Below the pieces are notes generated by a model. That model was given only the letters and a program-made list of their open reading frames with translations. It did not search any database and was not told the origin of the DNA. Shown in pieces: positions 41,551 through 50,337 of a stretch of 64,000 bases of DNA. Every line of letters begins with the position of its first letter. Position 1 is the stretch's first letter. The position numbers and the translations under genes were made by a program. Location: assembly GCA_963763955.1 (NCBI GenBank), contig CAVXQP010000028.1, positions 1 to 64,000 on the forward strand, in the 5' to 3' direction. The stretch comes from DASUPK01 sp963763955 (GTDB lineage Bacteria; Actinomycetota; Thermoleophilia; Solirubrobacterales; 70-9).

Positions 41551-42924
41551 TCAGAACCCCGTCGCCGTGTGGACCCGCTTGCGCTCGTGGGCGTGGACGC
41601 CGCCCTTCTCCTTGAGCGTCTTGCAGGCGGTCTTGAGGTCCTCGACCAGCTTCTCGGCCTGCGAGTAGCCGAGGGTCAGCTTGACCAGTGCCCGCATCAG
41701 CTTCACGTCCTGCGCGTTGGGCGGCAGGTGGTAGGCGGGGACCATCCAGCCGCGCTCGGCGGCCAACTGTGACGCCACGTCGAACACGTCGTAGGGCTGG
41801 TCCCCGGTCAGCTTCCAGGCGACGAGCGGCAGCTGCTCGCCCTCGCCGATCAGCTCGAAGGGCCCGACCTCCAGCGATCGCCCTTGGCAAGCTCCGCCGG
41901 CGTTCTTCTGCATCAGCTTCATCAGGTGCTCGTAGCCCGAGCGCCCGAAGCGGATGAAGTTGAAGTACTGAGCGAGGACCATCGCGGATCCGGTCGAGAA
42001 ATTGAGCGTGAAGGTCGCATCGCGCTTGCCCAGGTAATCCTCGTAGAAGATCAGGTCCTCGGGCAGGGAGTCGGTACTGCGGAAGATCAGCCAGCCGATA
42101 CCGGGGTAGACGAGGCCGAATTTGTGTCCCGAGGCGTTGATCGAAGCGACCTGCTCGAGTCGGAAGTCCCACTCCGAATGCGGGTAGAGGAAGGGCCAGA
42201 CGAAGGCGCCGCTGGCACCGTCCACGTGCAGTGGGATGTCCATGCCCTTGTCGTTCTTGACCTTCACCAGGAGGTCATTGATGCCGACGATGTCATCGGC
42301 GTGGCCAGTGAAGGTGGTCCCCAGGACGGCCGCGACGCCGATCGTGTTCTCGTCGACGTGCGGCTCGACGTCCTCCGGCCCGATCACGATCTTGTCGTCC
42401 TGCAGCGGCACGATCCGGGGCTCGACGTCGAAGTAGCGGCAGAACTTCTCCCAGACGACGTGCACGTCGCCGCCGAAGATCAGGTTGGGCTTGCTCGTGT
42501 CCTCCTTCGCCGCTTCTCGGCGACCCCGCCACTTCCACTTCATCGCCAGAGCGCCGAGCATGATCGCCTCGGAGGAGCCCTGGGTGCGAGCGCCAATCGT
42601 CTCGCCGGGGGCTTGAAAGAGGTCGGCGAGCATCCTGATGCAGCGCTGCTCGATCTCCGCCGTCTGCGGGTACTCGGCGTGGTCGATGAAGTTTCGGTAG
42701 AGGTTCTGGCCGATCAGCTCCGTGACGTCCGGGCCCATCCAGGTGGTCACGAAGGTGGCGAGATTCCGCTCGGGGTCGCCGTCCAGGAACAACTCCTCCT
42801 CGATCAGGTACTTCGCATCGACCGGATCCATCGGCCCGTCCGGGATTTGTGATCGGGGGCCGGCTGGCTGATGAAGCGCGCCCGCCGGAGCATCACCGCT
42901 CGCTGAGATGCTTCTCTCTCGGTC
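41551..42924 (-). CDS. gad: glutamate decarboxylase
   Basis: PLP-dependent enzyme converting glutamate to GABA and CO2. Motifs: NLATFVTTWMGPD, TQGSSEAIMLGALAMKW, the cofactor lysine in SINASGHKFGLVYPG (about residue 275 from ATG 42831), and SGYEHLMKLMQ. GTG 42924 is proposed as start because the upstream frame gives the family N-terminus ending QIPDGPMDP and a length of 457 residues, normal for the enzyme; ATG 42831 would give 426. Ends HTATGF. Divergent from an RDD protein with only 24 bases between. Confidence 0.9.
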   Translation of the reverse strand, partial: DRERSISASGDAPAGALHQPAGPRSQIPDGPMDPVDAKYLIEEELFLDGDPERNLATFVTTWMGPDVTELIGQNLYRNFIDHAEYPQTAEIEQRCIRMLADLFQAPGETIGARTQGSSEAIMLGALAMKWKWRGRREAAKEDTSKPNLIFGGDVHVVWEKFCRYFDVEPRIVPLQDDKIVIGPEDVEPHVDENTIGVAAVLGTTFTGHADDIVGINDLLVKVKNDKGMDIPLHVDGASGAFVWPFLYPHSEWDFRLEQVASINASGHKFGLVYPGIGWLIFRSTDSLPEDLIFYEDYLGKRDATFTLNFSTGSAMVLAQYFNFIRFGRSGYEHLMKLMQKNAGGACQGRSLEVGPFELIGEGEQLPLVAWKLTGDQPYDVFDVASQLAAERGWMVPAYHLPPNAQDVKLMRALVKLTLGYSQAEKLVEDLKTACKTLKEKGGVHAHERKRVHTATGF

Positions 42925-42948
42925 ACGGGCGCGACACTACTCTGAGGT

Positions 42949-43875
42949 TTGTTCCCGGCATGGAGCCATGACCCCGCTTCGGAGTCGGACACCCCGGACG
43001 AGCCTCCGGACCCCTCGCCGCGGGTGGATCCGCCTTCCAGGCACGGCGGCTCGCTGTCGCGCCGGCGGCGCGCGCCGGTTGGCGCGGCGCCCGGGGCGTG
43101 GCGCGGCGTCTGGGCCTCGATCGTGCCGTGGACGCGGAACGTCGATCGGGCGCTCGACAGCGAGGCAGCCGCCAAGGCCACCGAACGACTGCTCAACAGC
43201 GACACGGCGAACCGCGTCTGGGACACGGTCCTGGAGAGCGACGAGGCGCAGAAGCTGGTCGAGCGGGTGGCCGACGCGCCCGAGGTTCGGGCGGCGATCA
43301 CCAGTCAGGGCATCGGCCTGCTCGAGGATCTGCGTCGCGGGGTGCGCCGGGCCTCACGCCGGATCGACACCGTCTTGGAGAATGGCGCTCGCCGGGTGCT
43401 CCGCCGGACGAGGCGCCCGTCCCGCCCGATCTTCGCCGGTGCCTTCAGCCGTGCGCTCGCACTGGCGCTCGACGCGGGGATCGTCTACGGGTCGCTGCTG
43501 CTGATCTCGGCGGCGATCGCCGCCCTGATCGGGGCGTTCACGAAGGGCGACGAGCACGCCGGGACAGTCGTGATCGCCTTCGGCTTCTTCACCTGGTCAC
43601 TGATCGCGCTGACCTATCTGGTGATCTTCTGGTCGGGGGCGGGGCGGACGCCCGGCATGTCTTTCGTAGCGATCCGGATGCTCGCCGAGGACGGCGAGCC
43701 GGTCAGGCCGGGCCAGGCGATTCGACGCGCGATTTGGCTGCCGATCTCGGCGCTGCCGCTGTTCCTCGGTTTCTGGGGAGTGCTCTATGAGCGCGAGCGC
43801 CGCGGCTGGCCCGATCGCCGAGCCCACACGGTCGTCTGTTACGCCGACCCGGAGCTCGACAAGGAGCTCGTCTAG
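42949..43875 (+). CDS. RDD family membrane protein
   Basis: The 308-residue protein has a long Pro/Arg-rich N-terminal region, a helical segment (DSEAAAKATERLLNSDTANRVWD), and a C-terminal RDD domain: FSRALALALDAGIVYGSLLL and GRTPGMSFVAIRMLAEDG, with two or three membrane helices. RDD proteins are membrane proteins with roles in ion transport; here the function is unknown. TTG 42949 is used; an internal start is possible because the first 50 residues look unstructured. Confidence 0.8.
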   Translation: MFPAWSHDPASESDTPDEPPDPSPRVDPPSRHGGSLSRRRRAPVGAAPGAWRGVWASIVPWTRNVDRALDSEAAAKATERLLNSDTANRVWDTVLESDEAQKLVERVADAPEVRAAITSQGIGLLEDLRRGVRRASRRIDTVLENGARRVLRRTRRPSRPIFAGAFSRALALALDAGIVYGSLLLISAAIAALIGAFTKGDEHAGTVVIAFGFFTWSLIALTYLVIFWSGAGRTPGMSFVAIRMLAEDGEPVRPGQAIRRAIWLPISALPLFLGFWGVLYERERRGWPDRRAHTVVCYADPELDKELV

Positions 43876-44168
43876 CCAGGCTCGTCGAGCAGCTCGTTCG
43901 CCTCACTCCAGTTGCCCGGCGGAACCCGAAGCGCGATGTCGCCGCGGCCGTATTCGTTGAGCGGGTGATCAGAGGTGATCACGGCGTCGAGGCCCCCGTC
44001 GGTGAGTTGCTGGCGCCAGGCGCGGGCCGTCTCCAGGTCCTCGAAGTCGCGGACGACGTCCCAGTCGTCGTAACTCGCATCCCCGATCTTGAGCTCGGAG
44101 AGGCCGTCGGGGTGGAGCGAGTTCTCGCCGACGCCGAAGAGCTCGCGGAACCTGTCTCCCAGACCCAT
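43872..44168 (-). CDS. small DUF2007-like protein
   Basis: 98 residues: MGLGDRFRELFGVG, then DWDVVRDFEDLETARAWRQQL and ALRVPPGNWSEANELLDE, the alpha-beta pattern of the DUF2007/signal-transducing-like small proteins. Overlaps the end of the RDD gene by four bases on the other strand. Function unknown. Confidence 0.6.
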   Translation of the reverse strand: MGLGDRFRELFGVGENSLHPDGLSELKIGDASYDDWDVVRDFEDLETARAWRQQLTDGGLDAVITSDHPLNEYGRGDIALRVPPGNWSEANELLDEPG

Positions 44169-44178
44169 CGGCCGTAGC

Positions 44179-45006
44179 CTAGGCGGCGGAGTGGATGCCC
44201 GTGAGCTCCTCGGAGAGCTCGCGCAGCCGGCGGCGGGCCTCAGGATCCTCGGCCTGCGGGTGCGGCGCGGACTCGCTGGTGCCGTCGAAGTAGTGGCCGT
44301 TCACCCCATCGAGCTCCGGCGAGGTGATCAGGCGCATGGTCGCGGCGACGCCGTCCTCGAGGGGCGTGACGGGCTCGACCCCGGCGCCCCGGACCATGTT
44401 GGTCGGCATGTAGGTGCCGGGGTGCAGGCAGTTGGCGGTGACCCCGCTGCCCTCCAGCTCCTCGGCGAGGTCGAAGGTGAACATCACCAGGGCGAGCTTG
44501 CTCTGGCAATAGGCCTGGATGCCGCTGTAGGCGCGCTCGAGCATGACGTCGTCGAAGTCGATCGGGGCCTGCCCGGCCGAGCTCACGTTGACGATCCGCG
44601 CCGGCGCCGAGCGCTCGAGCAGGGCCAACAGCCGCCGCGTCAGCAGGAACGGCGCGAGGTAGTTGACCGCGAAGCGCAGCTCGTACCCGTCGGCGCTCTC
44701 CAGCCGGTCGCCGTCGCCCGGCCTGGCAGTGCCGATGCCGGCGTTGTTGACCAGTACGTCGATTCGCTCCTCGCCGGTGAGCGAGTCGGCGAGGTCGCGG
44801 ACCTCGTCGAGCGAGCCTAGGTCGGCGCGCCTCCACTCCAGCTCGCCGGTCGCCCGTGGCCGCAGTTCCTCGATCAGGGCCCGACCCTTCTCCTCGTTGC
44901 GGCCGTGGAGGATGAGGCGCCCGCCGCCAGGCGCAAGTTCCGTCGCGAGGCCCTTGCCGAGGCCGTCCGTCGCCCCGGTGATCACGATCGTGCGGTCCTC
45001 GCTCAT
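44179..45006 (-). CDS. short-chain dehydrogenase/reductase
   Basis: The 275-residue product has the classical Rossmann motif VITGATDGLGKGLA (TGxxxGxG), LVNNAGIGTARPG (NNAG) and catalytic NVSSAGQ with YCQSK (Tyr and Lys, about residues 163 and 167). The layout resembles retinol-dehydrogenase-like SDRs of Actinobacteria, with LHPGTYMPTNM after the active site. Substrate not predictable. Ten bases from the DUF2007-like gene. Confidence 0.9.
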   Translation of the reverse strand: MSEDRTIVITGATDGLGKGLATELAPGGGRLILHGRNEEKGRALIEELRPRATGELEWRRADLGSLDEVRDLADSLTGEERIDVLVNNAGIGTARPGDGDRLESADGYELRFAVNYLAPFLLTRRLLALLERSAPARIVNVSSAGQAPIDFDDVMLERAYSGIQAYCQSKLALVMFTFDLAEELEGSGVTANCLHPGTYMPTNMVRGAGVEPVTPLEDGVAATMRLITSPELDGVNGHYFDGTSESAPHPQAEDPEARRRLRELSEELTGIHSAA

Positions 45007-45034
45007 CTTCGTTCCCTTCCCCCGGCGCAGCCGG

Positions 45035-45493
45035 CTAGTCGCTCAGCTCGATCCTCTCGATCACCTGCGGCTCGCTCGGCTGGTCCCCGGGGCCGGTCTC
45101 GGTCCCCTCGATTGCGTCGACCGCTTCCATGCCGTCGGTGACCTCCCCGAAGACGGTGTGCTTGCCGTCCAGCCAGGGCGCAGCGTCCGTGGTGACGATG
45201 AAGAACTGGGAGCCGTTCGTGTTCGGGCCGGCGTTCGCCATCGCCAGTGCTCCGCGGACGATCTTGTGATCGTTGATCTCGTCTTCGAACTGATAGCCGG
45301 GACCGCCGGTCCCGGTTCCCTCCGGGCAACCGCCCTGGATCATGAAGTCCTTGATCACGCGGTGGAAGATGAGCCCGTCGTAGAAGCCGTCGTCCGCCAG
45401 CTTGCGGAAGTTATCGACCGTCTTCGGCGCATCCTCGTCGAAGAAGCGGACGGTGATTGGGCCGGCGTTGGTCTGCAGGGTCGCCTCGGACAC
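45035..45493 (-). CDS. peptidyl-prolyl cis-trans isomerase, cyclophilin type
   Basis: A 152-residue cyclophilin without signal peptide: KTVDNFRKLADDGFYDGLIFHRVI with the catalytic FHR, DFMIQGGCPEGTGTGGPGY, and SQFFIVTTDAAPWLDGKHTVFG. It speeds prolyl isomerisation in protein folding. GTG 45493 gives the usual cytoplasmic length; a longer open frame upstream is not family-like. Confidence 0.94.
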   Translation of the reverse strand: MSEATLQTNAGPITVRFFDEDAPKTVDNFRKLADDGFYDGLIFHRVIKDFMIQGGCPEGTGTGGPGYQFEDEINDHKIVRGALAMANAGPNTNGSQFFIVTTDAAPWLDGKHTVFGEVTDGMEAVDAIEGTETGPGDQPSEPQVIERIELSD

Positions 45494-45552
45494 AGATCCA
45501 GACCCTACAGAGAGGACGGCTTCGCCATCAGGATCGCGGCAGCAAGCGGCCG

Positions 45553-47007
45553 CTAGCCGGCGGCGACGGGCTCGGATGCCTTCTCCGGCAGCCACGGCCG
45601 GCGCCAGCCCCCGTACCCGTGCATCAGGTTGGAAGCGCCCTCCGGCCCCCAGCTCCCCTTGCGGTAGGGCTCGAGCTCGCAGGGCTCGTCGATCAGCGGC
45701 TGCACGATCCGCCAGGTCTCGATCACGCTGTCCTCGCGGGCGAACCGCTGCTGGTTCCCGGCGAGCGCGTCGGCCAATAGGCGCTCATAGGGGCCGGGCT
45801 GATTGCCGAACTGCTGCTTGAAGAGCAGGTCGAGGTGGACCTGGCGCAGCTTCTCCTCGCCCGTCTGCTTCGCCTCGAGCAGGATCCTGGCCCCCCCGTC
45901 GGGGTCGATGCGAAGGACGATCTCGTCAGTCGCCGGGATCGGCCCGCCGCCGAGCCCCACCTGCGGCGGGCTCTGCAGGACCACCCTGACCTCGGTGATC
46001 TTCTCGGCCATCCACTTGCCCGCCCGGATGAAGAAGGGGACGCCGAACCAGCGCCAGTTCTTGGTCTCGAGCCTCAGCGCGACGAAGGTCTCCGTATTGG
46101 ATTTCGGGTCGACGCCCTCGATGTCGCGGTAGCCCTCGTACTGGCCGCGCACGTAGCGCTTAGGGTCCGCCCCGGGGATCGCCTTGAACAGGTCGAGCTT
46201 CGAGTCGCGGATCGCGTCGGTATCGGCGCCGGCCGATGGGGGCTCCATCGCCACGAGGGCGAGCGTCTGCAGCAGATGGTTCTGGACGACGTCGCGCAGG
46301 CACCCCACCGGGTCGTAGAAGCTGCCGCGGTCCTCCACTCCGAAGTTCTCGGCCATCGTGATCTGCACCGATTCGACGTAGCGCCGATTCCAGATCGGCT
46401 CGAACATGGAGTTCGCGAACCGCAGGTAGGTGATGTCCTGCACCGGCTCCTTCCCGAGGAAGTGGTCGATTCGGTAGATCTGCTCCTCGGTCAGGATCTC
46501 GTGGATCTGGTCGTTGAGCTCGATGGCCGACTCGAGGTCGTGCCCAAACGGCTTCTCGATCACAACCCGTGCGCCGTTCGTCAGGCCGGCGCTGCCGAGG
46601 CGCTGGATGACGCCGGCGAAGAGGGCTGGGGGAATCTCCAGGTAGAACACCGGGTTCTTCGCCCCCGAGATCGCCTGCTTGAGCCTCCGATAGGTGTCGA
46701 AGTCGTTGTAGTTCCCGTGGACGTAGTGCAGGTTGTCCGTGAACTTCTTGAAGACGTGCTCGTTGAACACTTCCTCCTTCGCCTCGACCCGCGCCTCGAT
46801 CGCCTCACGGGCGTGTTGATGGAGGTCCTTGTCGCCCCAGTCGTTTCGCCCGACGCCGTAGACCGGGACCGTCAGCGTGCCGTTCTCGGTCAGGTCGTAG
46901 AGCGCCTTGATCGTCATCTTCCTTGCCAGGTCGCCGGTGATCCCGAAGATCACGAGAGCATCGGCCGGGGGCGGCGGCGCTGTCTGAAGGGGCGTTGCGG
47001 GGCTCAC
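45553..47007 (-). CDS. zwf: glucose-6-phosphate 1-dehydrogenase
   Basis: The 484-residue enzyme makes 6-phosphogluconolactone and NADPH. Motifs: FGITGDLARKM at residue 23 (nucleotide binding), the catalytic RIDHFLGKEPVQD near 180, and the C-terminal GPYERLLADALAGNQQRF. GTG 47007 is chosen because it begins VSPATPLQTAPPPPAD, close to family starts; the upstream open region runs into gnd. It diverges from gnd with 74 bases between, giving an oxidative pentose-phosphate locus. Confidence 0.94.
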   Translation of the reverse strand: MSPATPLQTAPPPPADALVIFGITGDLARKMTIKALYDLTENGTLTVPVYGVGRNDWGDKDLHQHAREAIEARVEAKEEVFNEHVFKKFTDNLHYVHGNYNDFDTYRRLKQAISGAKNPVFYLEIPPALFAGVIQRLGSAGLTNGARVVIEKPFGHDLESAIELNDQIHEILTEEQIYRIDHFLGKEPVQDITYLRFANSMFEPIWNRRYVESVQITMAENFGVEDRGSFYDPVGCLRDVVQNHLLQTLALVAMEPPSAGADTDAIRDSKLDLFKAIPGADPKRYVRGQYEGYRDIEGVDPKSNTETFVALRLETKNWRWFGVPFFIRAGKWMAEKITEVRVVLQSPPQVGLGGGPIPATDEIVLRIDPDGGARILLEAKQTGEEKLRQVHLDLLFKQQFGNQPGPYERLLADALAGNQQRFAREDSVIETWRIVQPLIDEPCELEPYRKGSWGPEGASNLMHGYGGWRRPWLPEKASEPVAAG

Positions 47008-47081
47008 GCGGGGCAACCTAAGGCATCGGCGACCTCGGCATAGGATCTCTTGACCAGCCGGAACCCCAGGAAGGAGTCTCG

Positions 47082-48101
47082 ATGGCACAGCTCGGAATGG
47101 TCGGCCTCGGCAGGATGGGCGCGAACATGGTCCGACGGCTGATGCGCGCCGGCCATGAGTGCGTCGTCTACGACCACACCCAGGAACACGTCAAGCAGAT
47201 CGCCGGTGAGGGGGCCGTGGGCAGCGAGTCGCTCGCGGATCTGGCCTCGAAGCTCACCCCGCCGAGATCCGTCTGGGCGATGGTCCCCGCCGGAGACATC
47301 ACGGAGCAGGTCGTGCACGACATCGCCGAGGTGCTGGAGGAGGGCGACGCCGTCATCGACGGCGGCAACTCCTACTACCGCGACGACATCCGCCGCGCCG
47401 CCGAGGTGGGGGAGAAGGGGATCGACTACATCGACTGCGGCACCAGCGGCGGCGTCTTCGGCCTCGACCGCGGCTACTGCCTGATGATCGGAGGGCCGGA
47501 CGCGGCGGTGGAGCGACTCGATCCGATCTTCAAGACCCTCTCCCCCGGTGTCGAGTCCGCCGAGCGCACCCCGGGGCGCAGCGGCGAGCCCAACGCGGCC
47601 GAGAACGGATACCTCCACTGCGGACCGAACGGGGCGGGCCACTTCGTCAAGATGGTCCACAACGGGATCGAGTACGGGATGATGGCCGCCTACGCCGAGG
47701 GGCTCAACATCCTCAAGAACGCCAACGCCGGCAAGGTGAAGCGCGAGATGGACGCCGAGACCGCCCCGCTCGAGCACCCCGAGTACTACCAGTACGACCT
47801 GGATATCCCGCAGGTGGCCGAGGTGTGGCGGCGCGGCAGCGTGGTCGGCTCCTGGCTGCTCGACCTGACCGCTGCGTCGCTTCAGAAGTCGGGCGACCTA
47901 TCGGACTTCGAGGGCAGGGTCTCCGACTCCGGTGAGGGACGCTGGACCTCGATCGCCGCCATCGAAGAGGGCGTGCCGGCGGGCGTGCTGACCACGGCGC
48001 TGTACGAGCGCTTCGCCTCGCGTGACCTCGACGACTTCGCGAACCGCGTGCTCTCGGCGATGCGCTACCAGTTCGGCGGCCATCGGGAGAAGAAGGAGTA
48101 G
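47082..48101 (+). CDS. gnd: 6-phosphogluconate dehydrogenase (decarboxylating)
   Basis: The 339-residue protein belongs to the shorter, actinobacterial-style 6PGDH group: GLGRMGANMVRRLMRAG, VIDGGNSYYRDD, and the catalytic KMVHNGIEYGMM near residue 190, with SGRWTSIAAIEEGVPAGV-like segments near the end. It decarboxylates 6-phosphogluconate to ribulose 5-phosphate and NAD(P)H. ATG 47082 with AAGGAG. The stop overlaps pgl by one base. Confidence 0.93.
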   Translation: MAQLGMVGLGRMGANMVRRLMRAGHECVVYDHTQEHVKQIAGEGAVGSESLADLASKLTPPRSVWAMVPAGDITEQVVHDIAEVLEEGDAVIDGGNSYYRDDIRRAAEVGEKGIDYIDCGTSGGVFGLDRGYCLMIGGPDAAVERLDPIFKTLSPGVESAERTPGRSGEPNAAENGYLHCGPNGAGHFVKMVHNGIEYGMMAAYAEGLNILKNANAGKVKREMDAETAPLEHPEYYQYDLDIPQVAEVWRRGSVVGSWLLDLTAASLQKSGDLSDFEGRVSDSGEGRWTSIAAIEEGVPAGVLTTALYERFASRDLDDFANRVLSAMRYQFGGHREKKE

Positions 48102-48787
48102 TGGGCGTCCATCAGCTCGAGGTTCTCGACGACCCGGAGGCGGTCCACCGGCGCGGCGCCGAGCTGATCGCGCGAGCAAGCCGCGACGGGTTGCCTATAA
48201 CGAGCGATCGGCATCTTTGCGCTCGCTGTAAGTGGCGGGAAGCGACCCTTGGCCGATGTTCTCCCAATTGGAGGACGGAGACCTGCCGTGGGCCGAAGAC
48301 CGAGATCTTCCAGGTGGACGAGCGCGTGGCGCCGCCGGGCTCCGACGAGCGCAACCTCACCCACCTGATCGAAAGCCTCTCGATCGGCGCGCAGGGCAGT
48401 ATCCGGCCGATGCCGGTCACCGACGACGACCTCGACGCCGCCGCCGATCGCTACGCGGCCTCTCTTCCCGAGGCGATCGACCTTGCCCACCTCGGCATCG
48501 GGCCCGACGGCCACACAGCCTCTCTCGTGCCGGGCGACCCGGTGCTCGAGGTCACCGACAAGCGGGTGGCGGTGACGGCGGGCGAGTACCAGGGTGCGCG
48601 CCGGATGACCCTCACCTACCCGGAGCTCCACCGCACACGAAGCCTGCTCTGGGTCGTGACGGGCGAGGAGAAGGTCGACGCGCTCCGGAAGCTGATCGCG
48701 CAGGATCCGTCCACACCCTCGGGCCGGGTCCAGCCGGGCGGCGAGTCGCTGATCCTGGCGGACCGAGCCGCCGCGCCGGACGCCTAG
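48101..48787 (+). CDS. pgl: 6-phosphogluconolactonase with three compensating indels
   Basis: The frame is open for 228 residues, but residues about 38-65 make no sense for the family. In the other frames the DNA reads IFALAVSGG (48213-48239, the substrate loop) and SDPWPMFSQLEDGDLPWA (48241-48294), then returns to the first frame at KTEIFQVDERVAPPGSDERN. Three +1 insertions, near 48212, at 48240 and at 48295, explain this. The rest (HLGIGPDGHTASLVPGDP) is a normal DevB-type lactonase, the step between zwf and gnd. The open frame is therefore accidental. Confidence 0.83.
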   Translation: MGVHQLEVLDDPEAVHRRGAELIARASRDGLPITSDRHLCARCKWREATLGRCSPNWRTETCRGPKTEIFQVDERVAPPGSDERNLTHLIESLSIGAQGSIRPMPVTDDDLDAAADRYAASLPEAIDLAHLGIGPDGHTASLVPGDPVLEVTDKRVAVTAGEYQGARRMTLTYPELHRTRSLLWVVTGEEKVDALRKLIAQDPSTPSGRVQPGGESLILADRAAAPDA

Positions 48788-49518
48788 TCCCGTCCGTACT
48801 CGTCGTGGCGGTGGAGCCAGAACTCCCCCGGGCGGCCCTCATCGCGCCCGACCGGGGTGCGGTCGAGCAGGAAGTAGTAGCCCATGGTGGGCTCGAGTCC
48901 CCGCGACGTGGAAACGTAGGTGCGGTAGACGACGCCGTCCTCGAGCGTGTACGCGCTCAGGCCGGGCGCCTCGGCGACGTATCCCCCAGGGGTCGTTCCG
49001 GATCTCTCCGCCATCTCCTCAACGACCGGAGGAATCTCTCCTTCGAGGAAGGGCTTGAGCTCCTCCTCTGTGCTGGTGAAGCCGATGTCCCGGTTGAAGT
49101 CGTTGCCCGCGGTTGAGGCCCAGTCGATGTCCCAGCCCATCCGCTGCTTGTAGGCCTGGAGCTTCTCGAGTGGCGCCCGGGAGACGAACATCAGGGTGGT
49201 GTCGTGAGCCGCGAGGTGGACCGCGTTCGGGGTGAGGTTGTCCGCGATCGAGCTGCAGACGGTGCAGCCCGCTTCGTAGGGGGGACCGAACATGAAGTGG
49301 TAGATCAACAGCTGCGAGCGGCCGTTGAAGAGATCGGCCAGGGACTTTTCGCCCTCATCGGTTTCGAAGACGTAGTCCTTCTCGACCGGGATCCACGGGA
49401 GATCCTGCCGCATCTTCGTGAGCTCGTCGCCGCGGCGAGTGAGCTTCTTCTCCTCCGCCAGCAGCTTGTCTCGTTCGGCCTGCCACTCCTCCTGGGTTGC
49501 GACTCTGTGCTCCGGCAT
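48784..49518 (-). CDS. DUF899 thioredoxin-like protein
   Basis: The 244-residue protein has the DUF899 layout: EEWQAERDKLLAEEKKLTR, VFETDEGEKSLADLFNGRSQLL, and YEAGCTVCSSIADNL, in which a CxxC-like pair sits at the expected thioredoxin position, then FLLDRTPVGRDE. Function unknown but likely redox. It diverges from an ArsR gene with a dyad site between, and a second DUF899 gene lies three genes away. Confidence 0.87.
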   Translation of the reverse strand: MPEHRVATQEEWQAERDKLLAEEKKLTRRGDELTKMRQDLPWIPVEKDYVFETDEGEKSLADLFNGRSQLLIYHFMFGPPYEAGCTVCSSIADNLTPNAVHLAAHDTTLMFVSRAPLEKLQAYKQRMGWDIDWASTAGNDFNRDIGFTSTEEELKPFLEGEIPPVVEEMAERSGTTPGGYVAEAPGLSAYTLEDGVVYRTYVSTSRGLEPTMGYYFLLDRTPVGRDEGRPGEFWLHRHDEYGRD

Positions 49519-49562
49519 GACTTCCTCCTTTGGTTCGAATCAACGTCGTCGCAGACTATATA

Positions 49563-49580
49563 GTTAGCAGAATGGCTAAC
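49563..49580. promoter_or_regulatory. dyad at the arsR start, possible autorepression site
   Basis: GTTAGC at 49563-49568 and GCTAAC at 49575-49580 form perfect inverted arms around six bases. The site covers the ATG of the ArsR gene and the divergent region, so binding could control both arsR and the DUF899 gene. Confidence 0.5.
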
Positions 49581-49883
49581 GATGCTTTCAAGGCACTTGC
49601 TCACCCGATCCGGCGGGACATCGTCGAGCGACTCAGCGGGGGTACCGCGACTGTCGGTGAGGCTACCCGGGATCTCGGGGTCTCCAAGCCCACCATCTCA
49701 CGCCATCTGAAGATGCTCGAGGAGGCCGGCGTCGTGAACCGGGTGATCGACGGGCGCACCCATCGGCTCGCCCTGCGGCCCGAGACGCTTGCCGACGCCT
49801 CGGATTGGATAGACATCCAGCGGGCTCGCTGGGAGCGGCTCTTCGACGTCGTCGACGCGTATCTCGAGGAGAGAAAGGAGTGA
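49572..49883 (+). CDS. ArsR-family HTH regulator
   Basis: The 103-residue protein is a plain winged helix: FKALAHPIRRDIVERLSGG, GEATRDLGVSKPTISRHLKML and RRVIDGRTHRL-like wing. No obvious metal-binding cysteines, so it probably does not sense metal ions. It is followed by an SRPBCC gene in the same unit, a common pairing. ATG 49572 lies inside a dyad sequence. Confidence 0.9.
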   Translation: MANDAFKALAHPIRRDIVERLSGGTATVGEATRDLGVSKPTISRHLKMLEEAGVVNRVIDGRTHRLALRPETLADASDWIDIQRARWERLFDVVDAYLEERKE

Positions 49884-49885
49884 GG

Positions 49886-50326
49886 GTGACGGAGGACGCG
49901 ACACAGGTGGTGCGGATCGAGCGGACCTTCGACGCCCCGGCCGAGGACGTCTTCGACGCCTGGACCAGCCCCGAGGTGATCGGCCGCTGGTTCAAGCCGA
50001 GGGAGGGCTGGCAAGAGGCGAGCGCCGAAGTGGACCTGCGGGTCGGCGGGAGGGTCCGGGTCGTGATGCGCGATCCCGACGGCGAGCCTGTCGCAGCGGG
50101 TGGCGAGTACACGCTGATCGAGCGTCCACACCTGCTCGCCTTCACCTGGACCTTCGATGATGCCCCCTCCAATCAGCAGATGATCGAGCTGGAGTTCACC
50201 GAGCGGGACGGCGTCACCACGGTGCTGTTCGTCAACAGCGACATCTCGGAGGAGCGGCGTGAGGCCCAAGATGAGGGCTGGCGGACGTGCTTCGATGAGA
50301 TCGGGCGACTTCTGGCGTCTAAGTAG
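49886..50326 (+). CDS. SRPBCC (AHSA1-like) protein
   Basis: 146 residues: VVRIERTFDAPAEDVFDAWTSPEVIGRW, split here, WFKPREGWQEASAEVDLRVGGRVR, then the C-terminal helix WRTCFDEIGRLL. This is the AHSA1-type SRPBCC fold often encoded with ArsR regulators. Ligand unknown. GTG 49886 is two bases after the arsR stop, with GAAAGGAG upstream. Confidence 0.88.
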   Translation: MTEDATQVVRIERTFDAPAEDVFDAWTSPEVIGRWFKPREGWQEASAEVDLRVGGRVRVVMRDPDGEPVAAGGEYTLIERPHLLAFTWTFDDAPSNQQMIELEFTERDGVTTVLFVNSDISEERREAQDEGWRTCFDEIGRLLASK

Positions 50327-50337
50327 AAGAGCCGAAC

